64,000 bases of DNA from Spirometra erinaceieuropaei (taxonomy: Eukaryota > Platyhelminthes > Cestoda > Diphyllobothriidea > Diphyllobothriidae), in the NCBI GenBank assembly GCA_902702965.1, contig CACRXP010000002.1, forward strand, positions 1,640,512 through 1,704,511, in the 5' to 3' direction. Of the stretch, positions 31,737 through 43,110 are shown in pieces. A program made the position numbers and the translations under genes. The notes below the pieces were generated by a model, which was not told the origin of the DNA, did not search any database, and was given only the letters and a program-made list of their open reading frames with translations. How positions within the stretch are numbered: position 1 is the stretch's first letter; every line of letters starts with the position of its first letter.

Positions 31737-33187
31737 CGACATCGATGAGTCCTTCAGGACAGCCTACAACCCACCGTGTAATGGTAATTTCCATGCACGA
31801 GAGCTAGCCAAAAGCGAAAATGACCGCCACTGTCTCCGGAGATGGCACAACCGTGACTTGTGTTTAACTTTATTTACAGCGAAGCCCGCTTAAGCTACGT
31901 CCACTCAAATCTGCCCTTCCAGACAAATTCTATTCCTTCGGCAGAGCAAAGTCAAGACGACTGGAGGTGGGTGGGTGTGTGTGTGCGCGCTGGCTGACAA
32001 AGTCACCCGTCTAATCTTGTTAAATACGAACTGTTCCCTAAGTGAATATAATCCGTTTTTTTAAAAAGGATGCCTTATCTTTTTAACCGATCAGAAATGT
32101 CATAATAACCTCAGTGAACAGATGGCACTGCAACTCAACTCTGAGCAGAGAGTGGGATCGGCTTGCGTCATCAGGGCTGTCACACTGATGACTACGACTC
32201 TCGGCGTCGCGGGATGGCCCGAGGCGTGTTGGATAATTAATTAGGAGGAGGTAGACACTGACATAAAGCTAGACAGCAGACTTTCATTCCTCTGCCGTGC
32301 ACCAGCGGCCAATCCGAATGAAGAGTGACAGCAGGGTGTTGGGTCGGGTGCAGTGGCTGACATGTAGTGAAGTCGTCGTCCACTAAGTACTCCGGATGGG
32401 CGTAAATTTCACAAGAGTGGAATGAGCCATGAAGGTCATCCCAATCAACCGCCTTTTAGGTATCGCGCACAATTGTAATGAGTTTAAAGGAGTCAGATCT
32501 ATTTAAGTGAGGAATTAGTCGATTTGCTAGAGTGACTGAGGAAGGGAACCGCATTGTCAGCCTCATTCTCTCAGTGGCTTGTCCGTGCCTCGGGTCACAC
32601 GTACACAGGAGACAGGCTGGGTAAAGCCCGAGTTATGTCCTATGGCGATGTGGCTATCCTTCTGATGTAGCAGAACAGCAGAACAGTGCTTTTTAATGGC
32701 CCGCCTTGCATACGCACTGGAACGGGCTCATGATGGTTTTTTCTGCGTAGCCCAACGCACTAGCTCTCTCCTCTCCTCGGATCCCGCCTAAAATTCTTGA
32801 GGAATTCTTAATCTGGGTCACTGTCTGTTTCGAAAACATTTGCAAGTCGGGAAAACCTAGCAAGTATGCAATTTCTAAGTCCGCCATTTTACGAGGCTCC
32901 CAGTGGTTTCTTCTTTCTGTGCAGTTTTTTTAGATGAGGGGCCTAGTTTCGCAGTTATGGAAAATTGCTTGCGATTTCTGGTTGGCACATCACCCTTCCG
33001 TTGCATGACCACACTTCAAATCCTTTGCTTGAGCCGGCGCCGAACATTCGGCTTGACAAATTGCGCCAGAATGAGCGCAAAAGTGAGTAGCTCGACGACA
33101 CACAAGTTAAGTGCGTCTGCTTGTTCGTTTGTATCTCGTTAATGCATCTCTCAGACAAATTAGGATGATCCACTGAACACGGCTCGG
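31737..33187 (-). repeat. Repeat R2, copy 3 (inverted), parts c and b
   Basis: Reverse complement of 10926-12370. Shared landmarks on the plus strand here include CATCGATGAGTCCTTCAGGACAGCC and TCCACTGAACACGGCTCGG. R1e is inserted at its end, and the missing part a continues at 34129-34415. Confidence 0.75.
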
Positions 33188-33189
33188 TA

Positions 33190-34126
33190 CAGTAGGTGAG
33201 CTAACTCATGAAATGTCAGCCGAAATTCCGAAATGCGTTTCCTTTTCGAAAAGCTTAATTAGGTAGGGTTGTAAAACTGATCATCTTGAAGCACAATTTG
33301 ATAATTGTTTAGCTACCGCGGGACGCCGGCATTCGAACGGTTTTCTTTTCTGCTCCACACAAAAGTATACTTTGCAAAAAATGAATTCTTAAGTAGCATG
33401 CATTTTTCCCACTGATTTTCGATACCCTTAAATATTCCATTTATTTCGTAGAAGGCATGCATAAACATTCATTCTTTTACTCATTCAATAAAAAATGTCG
33501 TCTGCTTTCAATTTTATACTCAAAAAGGATGCAATTCGATTTTCAAAACTTTTCCAATTGCCGAATAATTTTGAAATCGACCTAGGTATATTTTCTGAAT
33601 AGGGAAAATCATTCATTATTCTACGGCGTTAAGAGAAAACTATTTGTGGTTCATAAATTTTAGCAGTGGTTTTGAGCCATATTTTTAACTTTTCAAGCCA
33701 CACTGGTAAGTGCAGACACATGACGGCCATTTCACGGTATTAAAAAACTCACAATTAGAAACGTTTCAAAACCGAAATATACCCATCTTGCGAGTATAAA
33801 ATTGGAAGAATACGTCATTTTTTACCGGATTAGCAAAAGAGTGGATATCTTTATCCATGTTTTCCGCGAAATATAATGGAATTTTTAAGGGTATCGAAAT
33901 TCAGTGGAAAAATACATGCTACTTATGAATTCATTTTTTACAAAGTATACTTTTTGTGCCTAGCAGAAAAGAAAATCGTTCGAAAGCCGGCATCCCGCGG
34001 TAGCTGAATAGTAATCAAATTACGCTGCAAGATGATCAGTTTTACAACCCTACCTAATAAATCTTTTCGAAACGAAAACGCATTTCTGAATTTCGGTTGA
34101 CATTTAATGAGTTAGCCCACCTACTG
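33190..34126. mobile_element. R1e: complete 937-bp foldback element inserted in R2
   Basis: Starts CAGTAGGTGAGCTAACTC and ends GAGTTAGCCCACCTACTG, with TA on each side (33188-33189, 34127-34128). Arms are inverted copies of each other over several hundred bp. R2 sequence continues on both flanks, so insertion into R2 is directly visible. No transposase frame. Confidence 0.85.
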
Positions 34127-34128
34127 TA

Positions 34129-34415
34129 AGTGCATGCTTGGTCGGCGGACACGCGTCTTGTCTGCCTGTCAGTAAAGATAGCAACGAGCATGCGTGCCTA
34201 TCTGAGCATTATACAATTCCACCGTAATTATACTGAAATGACGAAACCAAACTTATTGCGAGTTGTTTGTCTTTTGATTCTGTGACCAGGCAGTCTATCA
34301 ACAGACTCGCTTATATTGCCTTCCATCATATCTATCAGTGAGACTTTCTGTGCGTGCGGTGTAAGCAATAACGCAGAAAGCGCCTACTTAAAGTAGTGAT
34401 GGAAATTTCTGAGCC
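34129..34415 (-). repeat. Repeat R2, copy 3, part a
   Basis: Reverse complement of about 9225-9533, including CAGTATAATTACGGTGGAATTG and GTTGCTATCTTTAC. It completes the R2 copy split by R1e. Confidence 0.75.
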
Positions 34416-35084
34416 ATCATCGCACTGAGTATGGACGTCTGACATGAACGCTCGGCCGGGTGAAATTCTTCCCAATGTCGTCAAATTTTCACGTTGAAAT
34501 TAAGATCTCGGCGTAAGAAGTGGGAACATTTACCGCGAAGCAGTGGCTCTCCCTCAAACAAGCCATTTAGATAATTCATCCTAATAGTATACCTTATGCC
34601 TGAAATAAACATTGCCTGACTTTTGAAATTTGCATCTGCGGCAAACTGGAAAACCTCTGCGTTTGATTTGACCTTCGCCCATAGATCTGATGAAACCAGT
34701 TTGCTTGCCAACATAACTTTTTGCGTGGTTGTTTTTCAAGATTTTGTCCGGCGGAACAGGGAGGTTTGACACGAGAATAAAGATCTTCTCCTTCGACGGG
34801 TGAATTCGCGTGAAGTCATGCATTTCGCTGTTTAAAATCAGAGTGAAAGTAGAATATGTCAAAAGTACTAGCACTTTTATTTGCAGGCAGTATAAAGAAT
34901 GCCTCGAGTGTAGTTTGGGTTCTTGGTTTTCCCAATGGGATAGGGGTCGGTTACGCTGTCCTAGTTCCAAGTGTAAGCGCAATGTGGGCATTGCAAGTAA
35001 AGCAAGCCGAAGGATTACGCTGAAATCGTTATTCGAAAAGTAGCCAAAACTGAAACGGAAAAGGGCAGCCTGGTGTTTCGGTTT
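34416..35084. other. Non-coding, nothing recognised
   Basis: Frames of 77-136 codons on both strands overlap around 34481-34991 without any domain. Confidence 0.4.
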
Positions 35085-35415
35085 GGAGGTAGGGTAGATT
35101 TTGGGGTTTGGGTTAGCGTCAAGCTGAGAATTGAGTTAAGGGTTAGGATTTGTGTTAAGTCTAAGTGTTCCGGTTAGAGTTAGGGTTTGGGTTGCGGTTT
35201 AGGTTTGCCTTTTGTGTTAAGGTTGGTGTTACGGTTAGTGTGGGGTTACGGTTAAGGTAGGGGTTATGGTTTAGATTAGGGCTAGGGTTTGGGCTGGGGT
35301 ATGTGGTAGGTTTAGGGTTGGGTTTAGGACTAAGCTTAGTGTTAGCGTTCGGCTTATAATTACGTTAAGGATTAGGTTTACTTTTGAGGTTACGATTTGG
35401 TTTGGGGTATTGCGG
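35085..35415. repeat. Degenerate TTAGGG-like array
   Basis: About 330 bp of G/T-rich plus strand made of variants of GGTTAGGG/GGGTTTGGG (for example AGTTAGGGTTTGGGTT, GATTAGGGCTAGGG, GGTTTAGGGTTGGG). The flatworm telomere repeat is TTAGGG, so this may be an old interstitial telomere-like tract or a degenerate minisatellite. Confidence 0.65.
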
Positions 35416-36819
35416 TCCGCGTGTCCTCTCAGGAGGCTCTTTTAAGAGGATTTTAGGCTTTCTTGAATCTCGCAGGAGATTTTTGTACATCAGGTTGTCT
35501 TTTCCGTTTCAGTCTCGACTACTTTCCCCACTAACGACTTCAGCATCCCCCGTCAGCTTCCTTTATTTTCAATGGCCACATGGCTCTTACACTTGGGACC
35601 AGGACAGCGAAATTGACCGTTGCCCACAATAGTACCTGCCAATCCGATGAATGCTCAACCTAATTGTGCTCCGGCGATCTGTGGGATCGGGGAGCGGCGA
35701 CTGACTGCCATCCTCTGCTTCGCGTGAGTGTGCTTGATAATAAGGAGGACACTCATCCTTGAGGACTCATCACATCTGTGCTCTGATCGTAGACGAGAAG
35801 ATAATTACCTTCTTAGCTTTCCGTAACCGCAGTCCAGTTGTTGTCAAACGATCTGGAGCGGGTGGATGGAACGTGTGTCTGGAAGATTCAAGAACAACCA
35901 GATATTCAAAAACTGCTTCCCGAAATTCCATATAGCAGAAATTATCATGAAGATGATGCCATTTTATGTTTTGCTCATTTAGTTACATCTGACAAATAGC
36001 AGGATGTATATGGGCCATCTCACTTGTAGTTTACAAATTGTATAGCACTTCAACGTGTTGGCTGTGCTGATTGAAGATCTAAACAGTCTGGCTACGTGTT
36101 TTCTATACTTAAAATTACTTTGCCTTAAATGGCTGGTCGGAAACAGACATGTGGACTCTCTGAAATTTGCTGCAAGGCCATTTGCAATAGGAGAATGGAT
36201 ATCAATAGAGACCTGTCAAAGGAGAAAATATGGTGTCCTTGAATACAAAAAGTGAAAATATCCTATTTGTGCAGCATATTTGTTACGATACGTTAAAAGA
36301 CACTTTAGAAAAAAATGGTTTATGAGGACACTCGTATCCGTGCGCTACCAAACGAAGACTAATGTTTAATTAGGAGTTGATTTTGCATTTTGAAGACATT
36401 TCTTATTCCTATAAAACGCTCTGAGGTGTCGTCAGTTTTTCATGTTGAATGTGAGCCCCTGGCGAAGGAAGTCTGGAAGCCATTAGTCTGCGACAAAAGC
36501 TTTTCGTCAAAGAAAAACCGCTTGACTTTCTCGTCCAACAAGCCTACTTAGTAGATGGAACAAACAACGCCTAATTTGCCAAGTTTGCTTCTGGAACACC
36601 TTAGTACTTTTGCGCAAAGATAAGCAGAAACTTGAGGTCTTGTCATCATGACGTTTTTCGTGCGTGTGTGTCCCGCGTGTTGTCAAGGCGACTCACCTAT
36701 TTGGTCTGTAACCAGCCGCGTCAATGCACAATTAGCACTGGCAGAAGATTTTAGGAATTAAGGCGAAATTTCGAGTTCCAGGTTTATGCATAAGTGAAGA
36801 AGAGTCGAGCACCGGAACA
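35416..36819. other. Non-coding, nothing recognised
   Basis: Short frames only, no repeat partner seen in the window. Confidence 0.4.
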
Positions 36820-36972
36820 CCAAAATAGTCGCCCACGGCGGAAACAAAGCAGGCCGAGAATTTATTGAAGCCTGGGCGTAGGATGAGAACTCGGTCGATC
36901 GATTTATCGATCTGGCGCCGGCGTACAGAGCCCTTCGTAGTCACCTCCAGTCGTGCGATGTCGGTCGATGAT
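36820..36972 (+). pseudogene. PLE-D remnant: end of GIY-YIG nuclease
   Basis: The plus strand reads KIVAHGGNKAGREFIEAWA, a TAG stop, then DENSVDRFIDLAPAYRALRS before a TGA. This lines up with the end of the PLE-A nuclease (EILARGDKRVSRELLESW ... SINKCNDLP). Everything upstream is missing or unrecognisable. It is followed at the expected distance by the best-preserved hammerhead core in the window. Confidence 0.7.
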
Positions 36973-37018
36973 TGGGCCAACGTGTCTCATAACTGTCGTT
37001 TGTCCTGTTTCTGCCACT

Positions 37019-37060
37019 ACCTCTGACGATGGACCCCTGTACGAGTATGAAAGCTCAGGA
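37019..37060 (+). ncRNA. Hammerhead-ribozyme-like motif in PLE-D tail
   Basis: Stem I CCT (37020-37022) pairs with AGG (37057-37059). The core CTGACGA (37023-37029) fits CTGANGA exactly. GAA at 37049-37051 is followed by AGCT (37052-37055), a two-pair stem III, and C37056 at the cleavage position. The stem II segment is 19 nt, the same length as in PLE-A1, but pairs poorly here. Stem III is A-T/G-C where PLE-A1 has A-T/C-G, a change that keeps pairing. Confidence 0.55.
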
Positions 37061-37455
37061 TAATAAACAAAGTGTTCCAGTGCTCGACGATTTTAGGAAT
37101 GCTTTCCGCCTGAAGTCCTGCATTTGGTCGTACATGAGCCAAAGAAATTGGACAGGGCAGGAAGCATACTTTGAAAAAATTCTTATTACTCGTATTTGTG
37201 GACAATGTAAAGGACCTCTCGACATTTATCGGTGGCGACAACGAGCATGATGATGATGATAAAGAGGAGGAGGAGGATAGGTAGGACAGGGGAAGGATAG
37301 ACAGCGGAAATATGACCGCATAATCCGGGTCAGAGCGCCAGTTATGTGAATCATCAATGAAGACGAAATGAACGACCAATTCATCCGGATGGCTTTCAGT
37401 TAAATCAAATTTTACGAAAAGTTGTGGCCACTATGAACTGAAAATCTACATCCTC

Positions 37456-38055
37456 CTAGAGTATGTGGAGAGGGCTGAGGTTTTCTTTGGCAGAGTAGTC
37501 AGCAAAGCCGTGGGACGTGATATTTATTCGATTTGTACATTGAAGAATGAGTTTCCTAATAAGAGACAGGACAGGAAGAAAGTTTTGCGCTAATGACATG
37601 ACCCATAGTTGAGAAGGTCGTAGTCGGAAGCGTGGTCTCCTTATTTTGGCTGAACTGCAGTTGGACGCGGACACTTCTGTTGAGAAGAAAGCCTTATTTG
37701 GAGCTGGCATACGGCTTTTGACGCTCAGAAATAATTCAGCGTCAGCAGCTTCAAAAGAAGAACTGCTAACAGAAGAGTGTCCGCAAAACATGCGGGAATG
37801 ACAATACTGTTGTTTAAATCGGACCTCGCCATTCCATACTTTTGCAGATAGTGGAGGCAGCGTATTTTCGCGGAATTCCATTTCCATGGTACGCGGATTT
37901 TTGAAAGCCTCCTGAATGAAGGTTAGAGGAGCGAGGAGTGCGAACCAGGATTTACCGCTATTCATCGCTGTACACTGGCCTGGACGTTTTGTACGGAGGA
38001 AGGGATCGGCAAAATTATCCCGAGTTAACGTGTAGAACAGTTGGTTAAGGGCCAC
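37456..38055 (-). CDS. Unrecognised 199-codon open frame
   Basis: I do not recognise it. The frame has an ATG start and no stop for 199 codons, which is long for this base composition. The peptide is Ser/Phe/Leu-rich, with no signal peptide, no clear membrane segment and no domain motif. It sits between the PLE-D remnant and a CR1-like tail, with no repeat copy in the window. It could be chance, a host exon, or part of an unknown element. Confidence 0.15.
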   Translation of the reverse strand: MALNQLFYTLTRDNFADPFLRTKRPGQCTAMNSGKSWFALLAPLTFIQEAFKNPRTMEMEFRENTLPPLSAKVWNGEVRFKQQYCHSRMFCGHSSVSSSSFEAADAELFLSVKSRMPAPNKAFFSTEVSASNCSSAKIRRPRFRLRPSQLWVMSLAQNFLPVLSLIRKLILQCTNRINITSHGFADYSAKENLSPLHIL

Positions 38056-38368
38056 AACTCAGACCTGGCTCGTCCCTTTCTACTTTCATTTCGCAGTGTT
38101 TCCTGAAGTCCTTTGAGCACAGTCCATTCTCCTTGCTCTTTGCCTCCTTTATAATTACCGACCTTGATAGGCTCCTTTTTTCTCGCCAGCTTGCGCTAAC
38201 TATCGGTAGACTTCTAGTCTCTCATTTGTTCCAGTAGAATAGTTTTGAAAGCCTGTACTAGTATTTTTTTAGAATTTTCGCCTGGTTAGAGTGAGTGGCC
38301 TAAACTGAGACTGCAGATGGGCTGACGTTTGTTTAGACTAACTAGTGGACACAAAACTATCGATAAGC

Positions 38369-38388
38369 CAGTCAGTCAGTCAGTCAGT
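38369..38388. repeat. (CAGT)5 microsatellite, 3' tail of CR1-like element
   Basis: Five CAGT units (ACTG on the minus strand) mark the 3' end of the minus-strand LINE. CR1-type LINEs are known for short microsatellite 3' ends. Confidence 0.6.
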
Positions 38389-39128
38389 GTATTTGAGGGA
38401 AATAGGCTTACGCCTTTGAACTCCCTATTTGTACATAAAAAAATCGATAAACAAGCAAAAATGTGAAGAAATTACAGCATTAAGTGAATGCATACATTGA
38501 TTCACATATGTCACTAGTCACATGGCTAAAAAGTCACATAGTCCGCTTGTTGCTGCAGCATATATCTGTCAAGGCTACATTTAAAGGTCTCCACAGATTG
38601 AGACATAACAACCGTCTCGGGCAGGTTATTTCACGGTTCCACGAAACGGTTGGAGAAGAAATATTTTCTCACATTCAGTCTACCCTGTGGCACACGTAGC
38701 TTGTAGGGATGTCTCCGGAGGTGAGTTGTAGTGGCGAGTTGGAAAAAGTCATCGCGCCGAAGGGCACAATCCAAGCCGCGCACGATACGGAAAGTTTGTA
38801 TCATGTCTCCGCGCAACTGCCTATAACTCAGAGTATAGAGATTAAGGTAAGTTAAGCGGATCTCGTATGGCAGTGTACTTTTACCTCTTATTAATTTTGT
38901 TGCTCGTCTCTGCACCCTTTCGAGCAGATCGTAATCCTGATGCGTCCACGGTCTCCAGGCCTGAATTGCATATTCGAGATGGGGCCTTATAAACGTGCCG
39001 AAGACTTTGGTGAAGCAGTCTTTATCGAAAACTACGAATGCCCGCTTGATGGCATATAGCATTGAGGTTGCGGCCTTGGCCGCCTTACAGCATTGTGTAG
39101 AAGGCTTTAGGCTGTCTGCAAGCGCCAA
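38389..39128 (-). pseudogene. CR1-like LINE, C-terminal region and 3' UTR
   Basis: The minus strand reads LKPSTQCCKAAKAATSMLYA, then FIRPHLEYAIQAWRPW, LERVQRRATKLI, LSYRQLRGDMIQTFRIVRG and LRVPQGRLNVRKYFFSNR. This is the conserved region after the RT domain in CR1/jockey-type LINEs. A frameshift near 38640 follows, and the rest continues in another frame to a stop near 38545. The frame on the 39130-39293 side looks unrelated. The RT and endonuclease are missing (5' truncation). A second element of the same group is at 62810-63490. Confidence 0.8.
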
Positions 39129-42100
39129 GGCTGCTGTACTCCTGCCCCACCCATGAAGACTATCCGCCGTGCGATTCATCCCTGATTCAGCCGGATGACG
39201 CGCCACTATCCCAACTGACGTCTCGCCAGTGTGCCCATCTCGCCACGTACGTCGCCATGACGAAAGCAGGCTTATGTGGACAAGCAAGACCAAACAGTCG
39301 GTGACAACACCGCCTCACTGTCTGTCCAGAAGGTCGGTTATCCTTTGAGCCAGGTAACCCTGGACTGTGTATGGTTTGTTTCTGTCACCTAACACTGGAC
39401 CCAAATAAGTGACTGAACCAATCACTCGATGCTTCAATGGATGATATACGGAAAGAAACTCCATCATGATATCTAACGATTTTGACTTCTTGAAACATTC
39501 CCTTTGCCAAGTTTCGCAGATCTCATACTCCTAATTTTGAAGTAACTGCGATGAGTAACACCCCTATGAAACCCAGTTAAAATATAGGTTGTAGTCCTTT
39601 GTTAATGCTCTGAACGCCTGTACTCTCCTTTGGTTATTTTTTTTTGCCGCTATTCGGTGAGTTTCCGGCTTACCAAAAAAGACTTCTATTCCCTGCGGTT
39701 AGGACATGTCCACGCATCTCCAGCAACGGAGACTAATTTTCACGTCATTACTCGTTTTATTTGCGGCTTATTTGCAGAACTAAACTAAAAACTCGTACAT
39801 CGTTTCTGGGATGCCGATAGTTTTGCTCCCAGGTTAATTTGGACTTAATGGTTTGATTACCAAGACTGCCTGACCCCGAGTAATTTGACTGTCAAAGTAG
39901 ACTGCGACCGTCTGCAATCTGGGGCAAATTAGTCGGACGCGCGCGACTTGGATTTCAGTGAGGATGGACTGGGCGACATTGGTCTCACCCTCTATCCCCA
40001 TGGCAATCTTCGGAACATGTCGAGGCGATCGGCCAAACATTCTTCTCCAGGCACCCAACATTTGCCGCAACTCTGTACTTCCCTCAGCTCAAATGAACAA
40101 AACTTCGCTTGTCCGAGCGAGAGTTGCTATGACAGTAATCTCATAGTAAGCCATTAAAATTAATCCGAAATTCTGAGGTATTGTGTTCTACCGCCAATCG
40201 TGACAATTTTTCGAGCCACGCATCTTGAAGAGATCGTGAGGGTGGAAGAAAGCATGGTAAACTCATTCAGCCTCAGTCTTATTGATTCCTTCTCCACTCT
40301 CCGTTACCTAAGAGCTACAAAACCGACCCAAGTCGAATGTGGGTGAAATCTGGGGCCGTGTCTGACGTGATGCCAGATATCCATCTGACGGGCGTACCTG
40401 TCTTGTTTGCTCCAGCATCTTTTTCTCTGACGCCAGTAGAGACGCGCTGTTTACCTGGTCGCCTCCCTCGTTCTGTCTGCCAACAGATACCTGCGTTGTT
40501 CAGAGCAACGGGGACAAACACTGAACTTGGGGGGCAACGATGATTTGTGCGAAGCCAGAATTGAGCCGGCCTGTGGACCGTGTCATACGCTGAAATGTGG
40601 CAGAGGGTGTTTCACAGGTGGGACAACACGCAGGACGGGGAGCAAGAAGACAGAAAATGAATAAATTTCTGCCGAAAATCTTATCGTACGCTGTCGTTTG
40701 GCAAAGAAAATGTGCCTGATAATTAAAATATAAACAAAAGGCAATTTTTTAAAACTTGTAACTGACTTTGAATAAAGCACTGCTGGTAAGTTTACATTTA
40801 GTCAGAAAGGGAACGGTGAATAATAAGGGATGTCTACAGTCACATTGAATTGTAGGGCATATTTTTGGAGTTGCTGTTTACTTGGGTGTCCTACACCCTA
40901 TCGTCACACATTGGGGCGATGCATGATATGGTGTTTTCTAGTGAAGGAGACATGCACAGCAGCTCTCCCACTCTCTCGTCCCACACCAAACACGTTCAAG
41001 TCAGTGACGCCTTCAGCCTGAACCCGGGTCTTCAGCAGGAATCAAATATCCCATTTGATGGGTGTCGTCGTGCCGCTTTCTTGTAGTTCACCGTGCTAGT
41101 TCAAAGGTGTTTCGTTAGATTGGTGCCATTCTCGCTCTCTCCACTCTGTGCACGAGGCAAGCTAAAGGCAGACTGACCGGAGACTGGGTGCGACACGGTG
41201 GATAATGTAGCGCAGAACGAACACATGTGCTCGTTTCGTTCACGTTAGTCTTGATCAACATAGAAGGGAAAGAGAGAGGCCAAGGGGACCATATTAGGAA
41301 GAACGCTATTATGGTCTGACAACCACGTCATCAGAGTGTAAAAGGGTGTACATTTATCATAGCGGAAAACCAGGTACTTACTCGGCTAGATTTGAACAAG
41401 TCTAGGTGCTTTCTCGGCTACTTTTCTTCCTCTCATCGAATTTCAGTGGTGATTTAAGGTAAGACCGGCTGTGAATGAAGTCGGGCACAGTTTCTGGCGT
41501 CGCTTAAAGCCTTCGTGTTACATGCATCGCAAACCTTCTTGACCCTCGCTTAACCTTATGCAAGTAATTAATCATGCCCGCAGTCAAATGCGTTCGGATA
41601 AATGGATTCACACGATCTAGTTCATCTGCTGGAGGACAAGTGTGATGTCGATGTTGCGGTTAATTTTGTCCTTGTCAGGTCAACAATGTGATCATTTACA
41701 CTGATTTCAGTGGAAACAAATTCAGCAAATAAATATAACTGTCTTATTCTAATGAAAGTTAATAGAGTACGCGTTTCTTCAATAAAACGGTGAATACCGT
41801 AAAATATACGATAATGCAATGAAGAAAATCAGTGCTTTCCCGCCGACATACACAGAGAGTCTTTCTGTATGGGTAATCATGGGGTGATAGCTACTCACAT
41901 AAAGTCTTAATTCGCAAATCACAGTCAGGGAAGTAATATTGGTTGTGGTGGATGGTGGAAAATGGTTGAAAGGAAATATTCAGTCTTTTTGTCGGCGGTG
42001 GTTGCTGGCGAGTTTATTCGGTGGCACCTTTTCACCCAATCTCGGCCAATTGACAATTACATAAGTGCTAATTTTACTTGCTTTTTCCGAGGGGCTAGAC

Positions 42101-42204
42101 GTGAGCCTTAGTAACCGTCAGCAGTCTCGAGGTTGCCGCATAGCTACCATGTGCTGTAGCACACCATAGTTATGGTGGCGAGCTATCAAAATTTCGACCA
42201 TCGC
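39129..42204. other. 3-kb stretch without a recognised gene
   Basis: Short frames only (60-78 codons). 41160-41215 contains GGTGGATAATGTAGCGCAG, resembling a motif in R2 (near 12200) and R7, but too short to call. Nothing else recognised. Confidence 0.4.
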
Positions 42205-42400
42205 AAGCGCTGACCTCCATCGCAACTTGCGCGCGAACTGGTTTATAGAGAAGTATATTTGAACAACGTCTCGTTGCAAAATAATATTAGGAAGACAAGA
42301 GGTGGACACTAGCGCGGTGATTGACGAAGCTAAATGGCCCATCTACGCTCATCGGACACGAAGTTGTTCCACCGTGTGTACCACAGTGCGATAGCGCATA
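42205..42400. repeat. Direct repeat R5, copy 1
   Basis: Shares TCGCAACTTGCGCG, ACGTCTCGTTGCAAAATAAT, GAAGACAAGAGGTGGAC and TTGTTCCACCGTGTGTACCA with 44158-44325, same orientation, about 1.95 kb apart. Confidence 0.8.
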
Positions 42401-42777
42401 CTCAGGCCTCATATTTGTGAGAACAGCATGAGAGTCATAATGGGAAGGAGCCATTGCAGCTCGACTCTCAGTCTTCCAGTCGCTTCGAAATACTCCCACG
42501 AGGACCGTCTGGTCTCATCATGTGACGGTCTTCCAAATCACGAATGTTGGAGAGTCGTGACAGATTCAAGCCCGTCCGCTCGTTTAGAATGAGACATATG
42601 CGCCGAAACCGTCGACCTCACTCTCTCTTCCATCTCTATGGTACGAGTCAGTCAGTTTTCTGATGCGGAGACTGGGTGCAGTGGCTAACAGGACTAAAAT
42701 TGCCCGACTGTACTTGCTACACGCAAGATCTTGCCTCCATACAATACGCCAGAATTTCCCACAAAGAGGGTGGACTC
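42401..42777. other. Non-coding, nothing recognised
   Basis: No domain or repeat partner seen. Confidence 0.4.
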
Positions 42778-43110
42778 CTAGGGTCTCACATGTGTTAGAG
42801 TAGCAGCGGAGCCAAAGAGCTCTATTCTCGCTTGCGTGTAAGGTGATAATTTCCTGCTGTGGTCTGCGGTGAGGGACGGGTTTGTGTTTGGAGTATTTTG
42901 TAGTGAGAGACAGAGTATGAGGTAAGAGGGCTCGACGGACGGTGTATTATCACATGGTTTATGGAAGTGCCTGTGGCCGAGTAGGTTAATGTGGTGAGTA
43001 AATGTGCGTGGGCAGTGTTGGCGGGTGCTGTGGGCGTATGTTGGTGCTTCAGGCACTGGTTTACCAGCCTCTGCGCGATGGATCCTGATGTGATCGGGGT
43101 CGAGCGATTA
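42778..43110 (-). pseudogene. LINE C-terminal zinc-finger segment, decayed (second copy)
   Basis: The minus strand reads AEAGKPVPEAPTYAHSTRQH, then CPRTFTHHINLLGHRHFH. This matches the linker and next finger of the segment at 30330-30770. The finger has lost its first cysteine. Two reading frames carry overlapping pieces, so frameshifts are present. Confidence 0.55.

Noticed and set aside
34581..34991. 136-codon minus-strand frame
   Set aside because: No domain, no homologous copy, overlaps frames on the other strand.
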